In this document: in pieces, positions 1-12,300 of the stretch
Layout: every line of letters begins with the position of its first letter
Position numbering within the stretch: the first letter of the stretch is position 1
NCBI GenBank assembly: GCA_026874595.1
Contig: CM049307.1
Location: forward strand, 19,695,079-19,759,078
Direction of reading: 5' to 3'
Origin: Sipunculus nudus
Taxonomy: Eukaryota; Annelida; Sipuncula; Golfingiida; Sipunculidae
DNA length: 64,000 bases
Made by a program: the position numbers and the translations under genes
Notes under the pieces: generated by a model
What the model was told of the DNA's origin: nothing
Seen by the model: only the letters and a program-made list of their open reading frames with translations
Database searches by the model: none

Positions 1-2360
1 AGGACAGTAGCATGTAGCCATATGACCAGTTCAGGACAGTAGCAGGTAGCCATATGACCAGATAAAGACAGTAGCAGGTAGCCATATGACCATTTCAGGA
101 CAGTAGCAGGTAGCCATATGACCAGTTCAGGACAGTAGCAGGTAGCCATATGACCAGTTCTAGGCAGTAGGATGTAGCAGTATGACCAGATCAGGACAGT
201 AGCAGGTAGCCATATGACTAGATAAGGACAGTAGCAGGTAGCCATATGACCAGATCAGGACAGTAGCAGGTAGCCATATGACTAGATCAGGACAGTAGCA
301 GGTAGCCATATGACTAGAAAAGGACAGTAGCAGGTAGCCATATGACCAGATCAGGACAGTAGCAGGTAGCCATATGACCAGTTCAGGACAGTAGCAGGTA
401 GCCATATGACCAGTTCAGGACAGTAGCATGTAGCCATATAACCAGATTAGGACAGTAGCATGTAGCCATATGACCAGTTCAGGACAGTAGCAGGTAGCCA
501 TATGACCAGTTCAGGACAGTAGCAGGTAGCCATATGACCAGTTCAGGACAGTAGCAGGTAGCCATATGACCATTTCAGGACAGTAGCAGGTAGCCATGTG
601 ACCATTTCAGGACAGTAGCAGGTAGCCATATGACCAGTTCAGGTCAGTAGCAGGTAGCCATATGACCAGTTCAGGACAGTAGCATGTAGCCATATAACCA
701 GATTAGGACAGTAGCATGTAGCCATATGACCAGTTCAGGACAGGAGCAGGTAGCCATATGACCAGATAAGGACAGTAGCAGGTAGCCATATGACCATTTC
801 AGGACAGTAGCAGGTAGCCATATGACCAGTTCAGGGCAGTAGCAGGTAGCCATATGACCAGTTCTAGACAGTAGCATGTAGCAGTATGACCAGATCAGGA
901 TAGTAGGAGGTAGCCATATGACTAGATAAGGACAGTAGCAGGTAGCCATATGACCAGATCAGGACAGTAGCAGGTAGCCATATGACTAGATCAGGACAGT
1001 AGCAGGTAGCCATATAACCAGATTAGGACAGTAGCAGGTAGCCATATGACTAAATCAGGACAGTAGCAGGTAGCCATATGACTAGATCAGGACAGTAGCA
1101 TGTAGCAGTATGACCAGATTAGGACAGTAGCAGGTAGCCATATGACTAGATCAGGACAGTAGCAGGTAGCCATATAACCAGATCAGGACAGTAGCAGGTA
1201 GCCATATGACTAGATCAGGACAGTAGCAGGTAGCCATATGACTAGATCAGGACAGTAGCAGGTAGCCATATGACTAGATCAGGACAGTAGCAGGTAGCCA
1301 TATGACCAGTTCAGGTCAGTAGCAGGTAGCCATATGACCAGTTCAGGACAGTAGCATGTAGCCATATAACCAGATTAGGACAGTAGCATGTAGCCATATG
1401 ACCAGTTCAGGACAGTAGCAGGTAGCCATATGACCAGATAAGGACAGTAGCAGGTAGCCATATGACCATTTCAGGACAGTAGCAGGTAGCCATATGACCA
1501 GTTCAGGACAGTAGCAGGTAGCCATATGACCAGTTCTAGACAGTAGCATGTAGCAGTATGACCAGATCAGGATAGTAGGAGGTAGCCATATGACTAGATA
1601 AGGACAGTAGCAGGTAGCCATATGACCAGATCAGGACAGTAGCAGATAGCCATATGACTAGATCAGGACAGTAGCAGGTAGCCATATAACCAGATTAGGA
1701 CAGTAGCAGGTAGCCATATGACTAGATCAGGACAGTAGCAGGTAGCCATATGACTAGATCAGGACAGTAGCAGGTAGCAATATGACTAGATCAGGACAGT
1801 AGCAGGTAGCCATATGACTAGATCAGGACAGTAGCATGTAGCAGTATGACCAGATTAGGACAGTAGCAGGTAGCCATATGACTAGATCAGGACAGTAGCA
1901 GGTAGCCATATAACCAGATCAGGACAGTAGCAGGTAGCCATATGACTAGATCAGGACAGTAGCAGGTAGCCATATGACTAGATCAGGACAGTAGCAGGTA
2001 GCCATATGACTAGATCAGGACAGTAGCAGGTAGCCATATGACTAGATCAGGACAGTAGCAGGTAGCCATATGACTAGATAAGGACAGTAGCAGGTAGCCA
2101 TATGACCAGATCAGGACAGTAGCAGGTAGCCATATGACTAGATCAGGACAGTAGCAGGTAGCCATATAACCAGATTAGGACAGAAGCAGGTAGCCATATA
2201 ACCAGATCAGGACAGTAGCAGGTAGCCATATGACTAGATGAGGACAGTAGCAGGTAGCCATATGACTAGATCAGGACAGTAGCAGGTAGCCATATGACTA
2301 GATCAGGACAGTAGCAGGTTGCCATATGACTAGATCAGGACAGTAGCAGGTAGCCATATG
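1..2360. repeat. 32-bp minisatellite with 672-bp higher-order repeat
   Basis: About 74 imperfect copies of a 32-bp unit that opens with aggacagtagcaggtagcc and then carries atatgacc/tag. Variant units (catgtagcagtatg, catataaccagatt, ggtcagtagc) recur in the same order 672 bp apart, for example at 671-949 and 1343-1621, which is 21 units. The unit is not a multiple of three, but three units make 96 bp, so long open frames on the minus strand are by-products of the repeat and not genes. The array continues beyond the left edge and stops abruptly near 2360. Confidence 0.97.
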
Positions 2361-3278
2361 GCAGTTCAGGACAGTATCACTTCGGGTACTATTGGTAGGA
2401 TTGATTTCCTTGTCAGAGGTAGGCACTCTAGAAATGACTGTCAATCTAGCTCTATTGTTCATTGGTTTGTATGCTGTTGGCAAGCAATTGGCAAAAATAA
2501 AAATGTAGAGGGGTGGACAGGGAAGACAGATATTAAATTTTGGTTAGGAAAAGATAAAGTTGGATTGTTTTGCCTCAGTTGCAGGCTGTACAGCAATCTT
2601 ACTTTCTCAAACAAAATGTGAGCTTTCAGATGAGCCTCGTTTCAATTGTTGTTCACTATTAATTTTTTTCCCAATTAATATGATATCTTTGCATGTGCAT
2701 ACATAATCTTTCATGGTGCAACAGTTTAATCAGTTCAGAAAGGAAATGATGAATCATCAGTGTAATTAATCAGCACAACACAAAATTCAACAAAATTTTA
2801 AGTAAATATTTTAAAATGACATCAGCTTGATACTGTGAGAGATTTTCAAAATCATCAAAATTTAGAGGTCAAGAATATCAGTGGGGAGAAATTATGAAAA
2901 TAAAGGATGAGGGTTTTATATTCACGTGTATGCAGATTTTATGAGGAAATTATTATATTTGTAAATTCTGTTCTCTAAGTGAAACACTTATTGTGAAATA
3001 CTTATTGTGAAATGTGTCCGTTTCAGAAATGAAGTCGTGTAATTACTAAATCTTATTTTCTTTCACTCAATGAAAATGTTCTGGTGTATGTGTCAGTCAA
3101 TTAGAACTGGTATTCAAAGTATTTAGCTCCCCCAAGTCTATGAGCTATATCTTAATTCACTTATCCCCTTTTTGCTTTGATAGTTGATCTTCATGTTTAT
3201 ATTGCTAAAAATGCATTTCAATTCAAGAAGACTTTATACCAGGTAAATAAAAAAAATGTTCTTATGTTTTGTTTACAG
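2361..3278. other. Non-coding stretch upstream of the first PALB2 exon seen
   Basis: AT-rich single-copy-looking DNA between the minisatellite and the first recognised PALB2 exon. By comparison with human PALB2 a short first exon of about 16 codons ending in phase 0 should lie upstream. No ATG-to-GT segment of that length and phase convinced me here. An in-frame open stretch (3177-3278) runs into the exon but has no ATG, and its only internal donor (3241) would leave a 36-base intron, which is too short. Confidence 0.5.
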
Positions 3279-3338
3279 CTTAAGCTGAGGCTTCTACAGT
3301 TGAAACAGGAATTCTTGAAGAAACAAAAGAAGCTTCAG
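3279..3338 (+). CDS. PALB2: PALB2 exon 2 equivalent (coiled coil, first half)
   Basis: Acceptor tttgtttacag and donor gtaagc bound 20 codons, phase 0 at both ends. Length, phase and the Leu heptad pattern match human exon 2. Confidence 0.9.
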
Positions 3339-6300
3339 GTAAGCTTATTTGAGCCTTGACCGGTGTGATTAAAATAATAAAAAAAAAAATGGAATGAATT
3401 GATATTACAAATAATATCCTTGATCCACATTGAATCACATTTAAATTAATCAAATCTACATTATTCATGGATTATACAAGCTATTCACGATTGGGAATTT
3501 CTCCCAGTTAAGTAAATTCATAGAATCATAAAATGACAGATATCTTGTGCTGCATATGTGCTTGCTAATTTTCATTTCTTTGACTTAGATCTTACAACCT
3601 TAATTTGTTAATAGGGGTGATGGGCCTGTGATCAGTTATAATCAATGATCGGTTGGTTGGTGCAAACTGACAGAAGATGAAATTAGAGATAATTAACCAC
3701 ATCATCTATTGGATAATTCATGAACAAATTCAATTTTGATTTTCATGTTTAATTTCAGAAATATGACAGAGCAGCAAAGGCAAAGGCCCATGTGCAACAG
3801 AAACTTCATGAGCAAAAGCATTTACAAGAATTAGGTGGTGAGGATTCTACAGAGCCCCAGGCTAAAAGTCGGAAGGTCTCAGTGTCCTTCAACATAAACA
3901 CAGAAGAAATCAGTATACCAGATAGCACGGACAAAGACAGAGGTAGTGAACCACACAAACTGAAGGACACATTAACCGATAGACAACCTGAAACTGATCT
4001 TAACTCATCTTGTAATACTTCCAGATCAGATACCAAAGATTCCAAGGCTATTTTAAAACCACATACAGAGCCAAGAAAATATGCCTCAAACAAGTCTACA
4101 AAAGAAAAGGTGCCCATTAACTGTAAAACCAACAAGAAGAACAAACTCCATAAGCAAACATACGGGGAGGATAATGAGATATCATCTGAAAATAATGACA
4201 TCAGCCAAAATCTTTCATCAATTAACAGTGTTCAGGCACAGAAAAATGTATTACCAGATTCTGTTCAAGGTAACTGTAGGGAAGCTAGGGTTCAGTTTTC
4301 AATTACTGATAGGCACACTCGTGTGCCAGCAAAGGTTAGTGAACAAAGTATTTTATTAGAAGAGTCAATTTCAGCTGAGGGAGACAGCAGCAGGCATTTA
4401 CAGGATACAGTACATGGGGACCAGGAAGCATACTCTCAGAGCTTATTGAACAAAGCATTTGTAAGTGATTTAGATGTCACCCTCAAGGATGAAGCTAGCC
4501 AATCACAAAATGACGAGAAATGTCTGGACAAGCAGAATGCTGTACCTTCTGCCTCAGACCAAGCTGGACTTGTCAGTGACATAGCTGAAACACCATCTGT
4601 CAGTCAACACCAGTTTGTTGTTGATTCTGATAACAATATTGCAGTCAATTTAAACAGCACAAATACAGACACACAGAACACATTAACAGATAGTGAAGGA
4701 TCTCAGTGCACAGTTTACAGAAAATGTCGCAGAGGAAGGAAAAAAGGCCAGAGAGCATTGAGAGGAATCAAGCCATCAAGGAGATCTTCAAGAATTGCCT
4801 CTCAGTCAAGTAGTTACAGTGAGGAAATCAGTAGTTTTTGTGAAGTACCATTTAACTCTCAAGCAGATTCAAGTAGTGTGGTAAAGGAATGCCAAAAAGA
4901 ATGTCAGCCTTCATCTTACACAGTGAGGCAACCCAGTGAAGATTTAATCTATCTACCTGTATCAGCAACTGTCGTGTCACAAACCATTAAAAATTTCCTG
5001 CCAGTGCCAAGTCATTTACATTTAGAGAGTTCTGTAAATTATTTTAGCCTCCCAGATGATGAGTATGGAATTTTGAAACTTTCTAAAATAAAGGCTAAGT
5101 CTAATTATTCTATAGACAACACAAGTCAAAATACTGCAAGAGATTGTCAGCGTGGAGATACCTCATTTAAAAACTGCTCAGAATCCAGTGCTTCCCTTGC
5201 TGAATCAGAATGTGATAATCGACCTCCAGTACTCCACCAAGTGGCCACTTCTAATGCTCACAGTGAACCTTCAGCTGCAGTAGAAAATCAGAAATATGAG
5301 AAAGTTAGTTTGTCAGATAACAGAACTCATGCGTCTCAGACAGGTCGTAAATGTGAAAATTCTGATTGGGATGGGTCCCAAGTAGAAGCATCTTGTATGA
5401 ACACAGAGTCTGGGTCACAAAGTCATATGAACACAAAGTCTCAAAGTCATGTCCCTGCAGAAAATGAGGAGAGGAGGCTTGAAGAAGCAGATGGTGTTGT
5501 TTGTATTGATGACACTGACAGTTCACAGGGTGTCCTGGAGCTGCAAGACCAATTAAAGGTAAGTATATCAAAACATAGTACTACTGTGGAAGTTGTTTGT
5601 TAGCGGGGTTTTAATTTTTGCGCTTTTAGTGGGAGCTAGATTTGTAAGAACAAGTGTAAATTTGATGCGATTCTTCTGAAGATTACAGCATTCTCGCCTG
5701 ACACAGTCATGTGGGCCTTTTTCTCGAAAAAGTCCTCTTTCATTTATAGTGATTCTTAGAAACAACTGTGAAACAATAAGTAGCCTTTTAAGACATCCCT
5801 TGCTCTTCCCATAGCTTTGAAATACGACTGAGCTGAGAGCTAGTGACCTGCGACTGTTGTCAGTTCTGTTGTTGTTCGGACAAGGTTGGCTGCTTCTGGT
5901 TAGTATAATCACAGTTGTTGTTGTTGAGAAATTGGGATTGAGTAAATATTGTAATAATTTGATAAACAATTAATAACCTTACTGATTTGTGCAAAAATTG
6001 GACTGCGCTAATGCTATAAAATGAAAGTGCGCAAAAATTCAGACACTCCAAATTAACCACTTCCGCAGTATGTGATTTTTTTAGTGGATGAAGGCTTTGC
6101 TTTTACACTACTTTTGTTTTATATATTTGGTATACAAAGGGGAGGGCAGAAAACTGTATTTATTTATGTATTATTACGTATCATGTTCAGTAAACTATTT
6201 ATGTCTCCCCCCCCCCCCCCCCCCCACCAGGGGAGACGTTTTTCATAGGCGCCGTCTGTCATTATGTCCCCCGCCCCCCCCCCCCTCCACTGGAGATATT

Positions 6301-9300
6301 TCAGTGCTATAGTCTGTTGTTGTTTTCTGTAGGATTTCTTGTGAAGGCGTTACCTTTGAAAGGCTGCATATTTTTTACTGAAAATTTAGAACAAAAACTG
6401 TTTCTTCAAAAACTCATCTGAGTGCAAAACCTAATGACATTGACCTTTATCTGCGAGGTCAGATCTACCAAAAAGTAAAATATGTTTGAACCCCATAATC
6501 TTTTAAGTATTTCACATTTTGTCGTCAAACTTTGTATACGATTTGTTTCAATGAAGTTTGTAGATTAGTTTGAAAACAGCAAACCTTGACCAGGATTTTC
6601 AAGGTCAAATAAGCTAAATTGTAGTTATTGTTTTGTTAACACAATAACTTATGAAGTATTGTGAATTTTTCCCTCAGATTCGACACACAAGTTGTTTCCA
6701 CTGAGTTTTTGGAATAGTATGGGTACTGGTGACCTTGATCTTTAAGGTCAAATCTATGCAATTCTAGGATTATTATGACCCCCATAACTTTAGTAGAATT
6801 TCACTAAATTTCACATATTAGTTCTTTCTGTCAAAATCTCAGAGGAGTTAGAGAACTGGTGACCTTGACCTTGAAGATCAAGGTCAAATCTGATGAAATT
6901 AGGAATTATTGTTTTTCTTATAGTGCATTTTTTTACCCAGAATGTTTTGGGATGACCTGTACGGGGGGAGGGAGACATATCTGTAAGTGTAAAAAGCATT
7001 GAAGCAATTCTAGTTATGTATTTATTTGTGAATGTCTGGACCTGTAACTCGCAAACAGCTTCACATTTCCACTTGATAGTTTTACACAGGGAAGGGTTTG
7101 ACAGTATCTTTGTCTTCCGTATATCATCCAAATCCATATTATAGATTTTGAATTTTATAGAGTAAAAAATAATAAATTTTAGTTTACGCTTCTCCTTCCA
7201 GATGGCAGCATATAAAGTATTCTTGAGATGGAATTTCAACAAAGGGACAAGAAGAGAAGCATCCTTTCCAGTTAAAGGGACAATGATGCTAAATTTCAGA
7301 TTAAAAATTATTTCAAATTTTACTGTTTAAGCAAGAAAATTAATTTAGTGTATAATGCTCCTCTACACAGAGGAATTTGAATGAACAACAGTCCTTTTAA
7401 AATTTTTTTTTTTCAGCTGGAAGAGGAAGGATCTGTAGTGAACCTTAAATGTGGAATAGCGAAGATGGCTGGAAGCGATAATCCATTTATAGCATGTCTT
7501 ACGAGTAAAACTCTTGTTGTGTGGATGCATTTGACAGGACATTGGACGAGGTTTAAACATTGCAATAGCTCACAGGTAAAAACACTTCCAGTTGTGACTG
7601 AAAAATAGTTTAATAGGAAAGAAATAATATATGCACTAGTATATCCTTTTCCACATTGACAAACTTAAGCAAATTGGCAGTAGATTGAAAAATCAGGATC
7701 AGGACTGTGCAGACGTTTTTGTACCACTTATTGGGGTTGGACCTCATTTTTCTGATGCTAGATCTGTTTACAAATGATAATGCTATATTGCAGATAAGTT
7801 TCTGAATTATAATGTGTTATATTTGAGATAAGTTTCTATAGCTTCAGTTAAAGGTTCTGTCAAATGTTGTCCAGTCACAGATCTTCATATTTCTGTGAAC
7901 TCCGACCCAATTTAAACTCACATTTATCTCATACAAACAAGTACAATATGAATTGCTCAAGTCACAACATTTCTTCAACCTAACCAGCACATGTGCAATA
8001 TTCCTGTTCATCATTGTAAGCTCAGCTAATAAGGTCACTGTTTAATCATAGTTTTAAAGCAGAATTTTGCATACAGTCAACAATAAATGAGTAAATCTCT
8101 TTGCCGATACCCATATACCATGGACATGTATACCTTTCAGGAGAGTAGTTTCAGTCATCTTGAGGAGTTGATGACGGAGGATACCTGTTTTGGGTTAGTG
8201 GCTGTACAGAACAACAAAGAGGGTACCCAGCTATGTTTGGTGAGGTTTGGCCAGGAAAATCAGTTACTGGATCTGGATGATAAAAGGTAGAATAAACAAC
8301 AACTTCCTTTATTGTATCTGCCAAAACAGAGTTTTGCAGATTCTATGTGTTTGTTTGGGTTCCACTTCCTTTGTATTTGTTTACGGAGAAATCCTTCGAG
8401 ACCCTTGTACCGATCCTTCCAAAACCCGGCATAGTTGTTCCCTCACAAAAGTTGTTGTGCCTAACAAAGACAGGTGGAGCCACCTGCAATCCTTTCTGTG
8501 TATTACTAATCTGGGTGTCTTTTAGGTAACAGCCAATATCTCAGGAGTGGTTCAATATATTGAGCTGTAATTTGCATGTCCATAGATCTTGGATCTCTCC
8601 ATCATTTACTTGAGACTGTTGGCACCACCTACAATACTTTTTGCATAGCGTCCACCTTTGCATTTGCCATCTGTTCGTCCTAGTGGTTATACAGTGTATT
8701 AGGTTGAAATTGTGCATGTCCATAGATCCTTGACACCTCCATCTTGTAAACAAAACTGGTGGTGCCATCTGCAATTGTTTATGGGTGCCATCCATCTGTA
8801 CATTTGCTTTGGGTGAAAATTGCTCATATCTCAGGAGTGATTCAATGTATTGGTCTGAAATTTGGCATGTCCATACATCTTGGAAACTTTTCTCATAAAC
8901 CAGACAGGTTGTGCCACTTACCTTCCTGTTTGTGCAGAATTAATTGCCCTTTTCTCAGGAGTGAATTGCTATATTGGCCTGAAATTGTGCCTATTCATAA
9001 ATCTTGGACTCCTCCATCATGTAGTCAAGACTGGTGGCACCATCTTAAATCATTTTCTAGTGGTGTCCAACTGTACATTTGCTTTGGGTGAAAAATGCTC
9101 ATATCTCAGAAGTTGTTCAATGTATTGGTCTGAAATTTGGCATGTCCATCCATCTTTGAAAGTCTTGTAAACCAGACAGGTGGTGTCCCCTTCCGGCGTC
9201 CCCCCTGTTTCCATTGAATAAAATAAGCCCTTTGCCTAGAGTTTAAGTGGACTGCATTCAGGAGTGGTGTGACATATGGGCCTGAAATAGTACATGCCTG

Positions 9301-12300
9301 GAATTATTTATGTCATATTTAAAGAGTGATGGTGCTACAGAGCTGTTTTCATTAACTTCCTACTGTACTGTTTACGGGAATATACAGTACGGAATATTTT
9401 GCCTACCAATGATTATGGTGTCATACAGGGTTGGCAAGTTTTAGGCAGGAAGGTTTTAACCATAGGTTATAACCTGGTTAAAACTGCCCTGCCTAAAACA
9501 GGTTTTGGGCAGGTTTTAGGCACTTTTGGCATGTCCATACATCTTGGAAACTTTTCTCGTAAACCAGACAGGTTGTGCCACTTATCTTCCTGTTTGTGCA
9601 GAATTAATTGCCCTTTTCTCAGGAGTGAATTGCTATATTGGCCTGAAATTGTGCCTATTCATAAATCTTGGACTCCTCCATCATGTACTCAAGACTGGTG
9701 GCACCATCTTCAATCATTTTCTAGTGGTGTCCAACTGTACATTTGCTTTGGGTGAAAAATGCTCATATCTCAGAAGTTGTTCAATGTATTGGTCTTAAAT
9801 TTGGCATGTCCATCCATCTTTGAAAGTCTTGTAAACCAGACAGGTGGTGTCCCTTTCCGGCGTCCCTCCTGTTTCCATTGAATAAAATAAGCCCTTTGCC
9901 TAGAGTTTAAGTGGACTGCATTCAGGAGTGGTGTGACATATGGGCCTGAAATAGTACATGCCTGGAATTATTTATGTCATATTTAAAGAGTGATGGTGCT
10001 ACAGAGCTGTTTTCATATGGCTTCCTACTGAACTGTTTACGGGAATATACAGTACGGAATATTTTGCCTACCAATGATTATGGTGTCATACAGGGTTGGC
10101 AAGTTTTAGGCAGGAAGGTTTTAACCATAGGTTATAACCTGGTTAAAACTGCCCTGCCTAAAACAGATTTTGGGCAGGTTTTAGGCACCAAAAGTGCCTA
10201 AAACCTATATTTGTTTAAATTTTTGACTTAAAGATCTATAAATTAAAACTACCAAACTGGCTGGGGCGATGCAGTTACATGGCTTTGCTGGGCATCTGGT
10301 ATGCTCCCGAGGCTCTAAAGAAGCAACTGATTTTCACGCTGCCAGCTTTGACTGTTTATGATATATTTAGACACCAGATGGCGGTTTGTTGTCCACTGAA
10401 ATAAATGTGCGTACGATGTGACAAGCAGCCAATCAGATGCCAATAAACAAACACTCGACAGGCATCCTGGCTCCGCCCATTGCTGCGCTTCAAGCGCCGC
10501 TTGATGAATTTCCAGTCGAATTTAAATTGCTCCCTCTGCATTCTCGCATCATCGACCGATTCGATTATGACATTATGACTGTGTTAGCGTAGCCATGTAT
10601 CTGTTGTCTGCAGAACTGAAACCAGCCAGCGAGGTGTGCACGCAGCCTTTGTTGTTACGTTTCGTTTGAATTACAGCTCACCGGCCGAGCATCCTATGTG
10701 CCCAAGGCCCTAAGCAAACCACGTCAGGGGCAATTCTCTCTGAGCCTGTGGCCTGTTCAGACGGTTACGCTGGGGGATGAGCTGTCACTCAAAAAGAAAT
10801 GAATATGATTGGCTCCGTGTATTCCTCGCTTGGCTTTGTCTTCCAGCACAAGGTCTCATCTGATTGGACAAAAATACAGTGCTCCCCTCTGGTGTTGCAA
10901 TTCAGGATAGGAGGTCATAACAAACAGCGCCTTACAATATAGGAAGCAGCCCTATATAGGTAAAGCGCTGTGTAAAGAGCGTAGGCATCTGGAAGGTTTC
11001 AGGTGTTACAAGTAATGCATGATTTCCTGTTGGCTGGCATCATGCAGTCTTCAAAGAGCCTGTTTAGGTTTCTTGAGCATGAGACCATGTTTGTGTGGCA
11101 CTTAGTTTCATTGGCCAATGTAAAGTTATTATCAGGACCCTTTGGGTTTCCTAATGAGTGCCCTGCTACCTGGAATGATGTAATAGAGCCTCCAATATAC
11201 CTCTTGTAACTAAGTGTAAGGCAGGGTATGGGGGGGGGGCATGCTTGATTAGACCTGTTAATTACTATTTATCAGGGTGATGGGGTAATAAGACCCCAAT
11301 GGTCATAAGTCCTACTACTGTGTACTAGTAGATGTTCATGTGAACTTTCATACATGACAAGGATGATGCCATGAAAGCCATTGCCCTGAAAAGTGTTCTC
11401 GAGTCAAACATTTTATAAGTGATGCAGTCAGGGCCCCTGACCATGACGTGGGTTTCTCAGGCCTTTAGGTTGAACATGGCCCAAAAATGATTATGAATAT
11501 TCTGTGATTTGCCAAATATTCACTGCAATATAGTTTTATACTAATTATAGTGTTTCATGAGGGTTCATTTTCACAATCTTATCATTCAGTTAATAGAGCA
11601 TTTCCATCATTATATAGACAATAAGTATGTGCACAAAATCTAAAAATTTGACAATGGATGACTAGCTAAGGAAATAAACAACTGGTGGAAACTCTTGTTC
11701 ATTATCAGATAATGTAAAAGATATTATCATATTTTAGTTTATGGCTAGCATATGAGATCTTTTATTATTTATAAAATCAATCTTTTGCTTTTTGCCATTT
11801 GGAGCTGCAGGCATTAAAACATACATGTTATGTTATTGAGACTACAGTATAAAGGACTATTCATCGGTGTAAATGGAACAACTTTTTTAATTGGGGAAAA
11901 ACTTCTTTCGCATATATCACAAAATTTAATCCCTTGTGATCAAAAAGCCAATCAAAGAATCTGGTTATAAGCTTACAGTATTAGCATTCATTTATAAATT
12001 GGCAGTAATTGAGGTGGGAGACCTCAGAACATGATTTTGGGATCAAGCTAAAACTGTCATTTGGATAACCTGAAGTAGTGTGGTATTCATTTGTTGCTTT
12101 TGTTTGTATCATGGTTTATTTGTTAAGTTTGAATAAAGTGTTCCTCACTTTTAATTTGTTTAAGCATATTTCTGTAATGCATTTGGCTGTGTAACAATAA
12201 AACATCGTTACACTGCAAGTCATAGGTGAGGGAAAGTAAGATTTTAGGCAGTTAAAGGCAGTTTTAGGCAGGTTATAACCTATTTAGGCAGTTAAAGGCA

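Noticed and set aside
160-1621. Minus-strand open frames of 81-92 codons with repeated MATCYCP...VIWLPATVLIWSYGYLLLS-like peptides
   Set aside because: They come only from the 32-bp minisatellite; three units equal 96 bp, so any frame free of stops stays open. No unit-independent sequence or start context.
1-2360. CRISPR-like array
   Set aside because: Units are directly contiguous with no unique spacers, and the DNA is animal nuclear. The same holds for 55712-64000.
3806-4201. 131-codon minus-strand ORF inside the large PALB2 exon
   Set aside because: Antisense shadow of a real exon; hydrophobic composition results from reversed Ser/Glu/Lys codons, and it resembles no family.
8862-9798. 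Overlapping ORFs of 90-118 codons in the 8.8-9.8 kb region
   Set aside because: They lie in tandemly duplicated repeat DNA in a PALB2 intron, are repeated with the 664-bp unit, and show no conserved domain.
10356-11209. hAT transposase remnants inside 10091-12357
   Set aside because: Only two short ORFs (61 and 68 codons) with no recognisable transposase motif, so the element is called non-autonomous.
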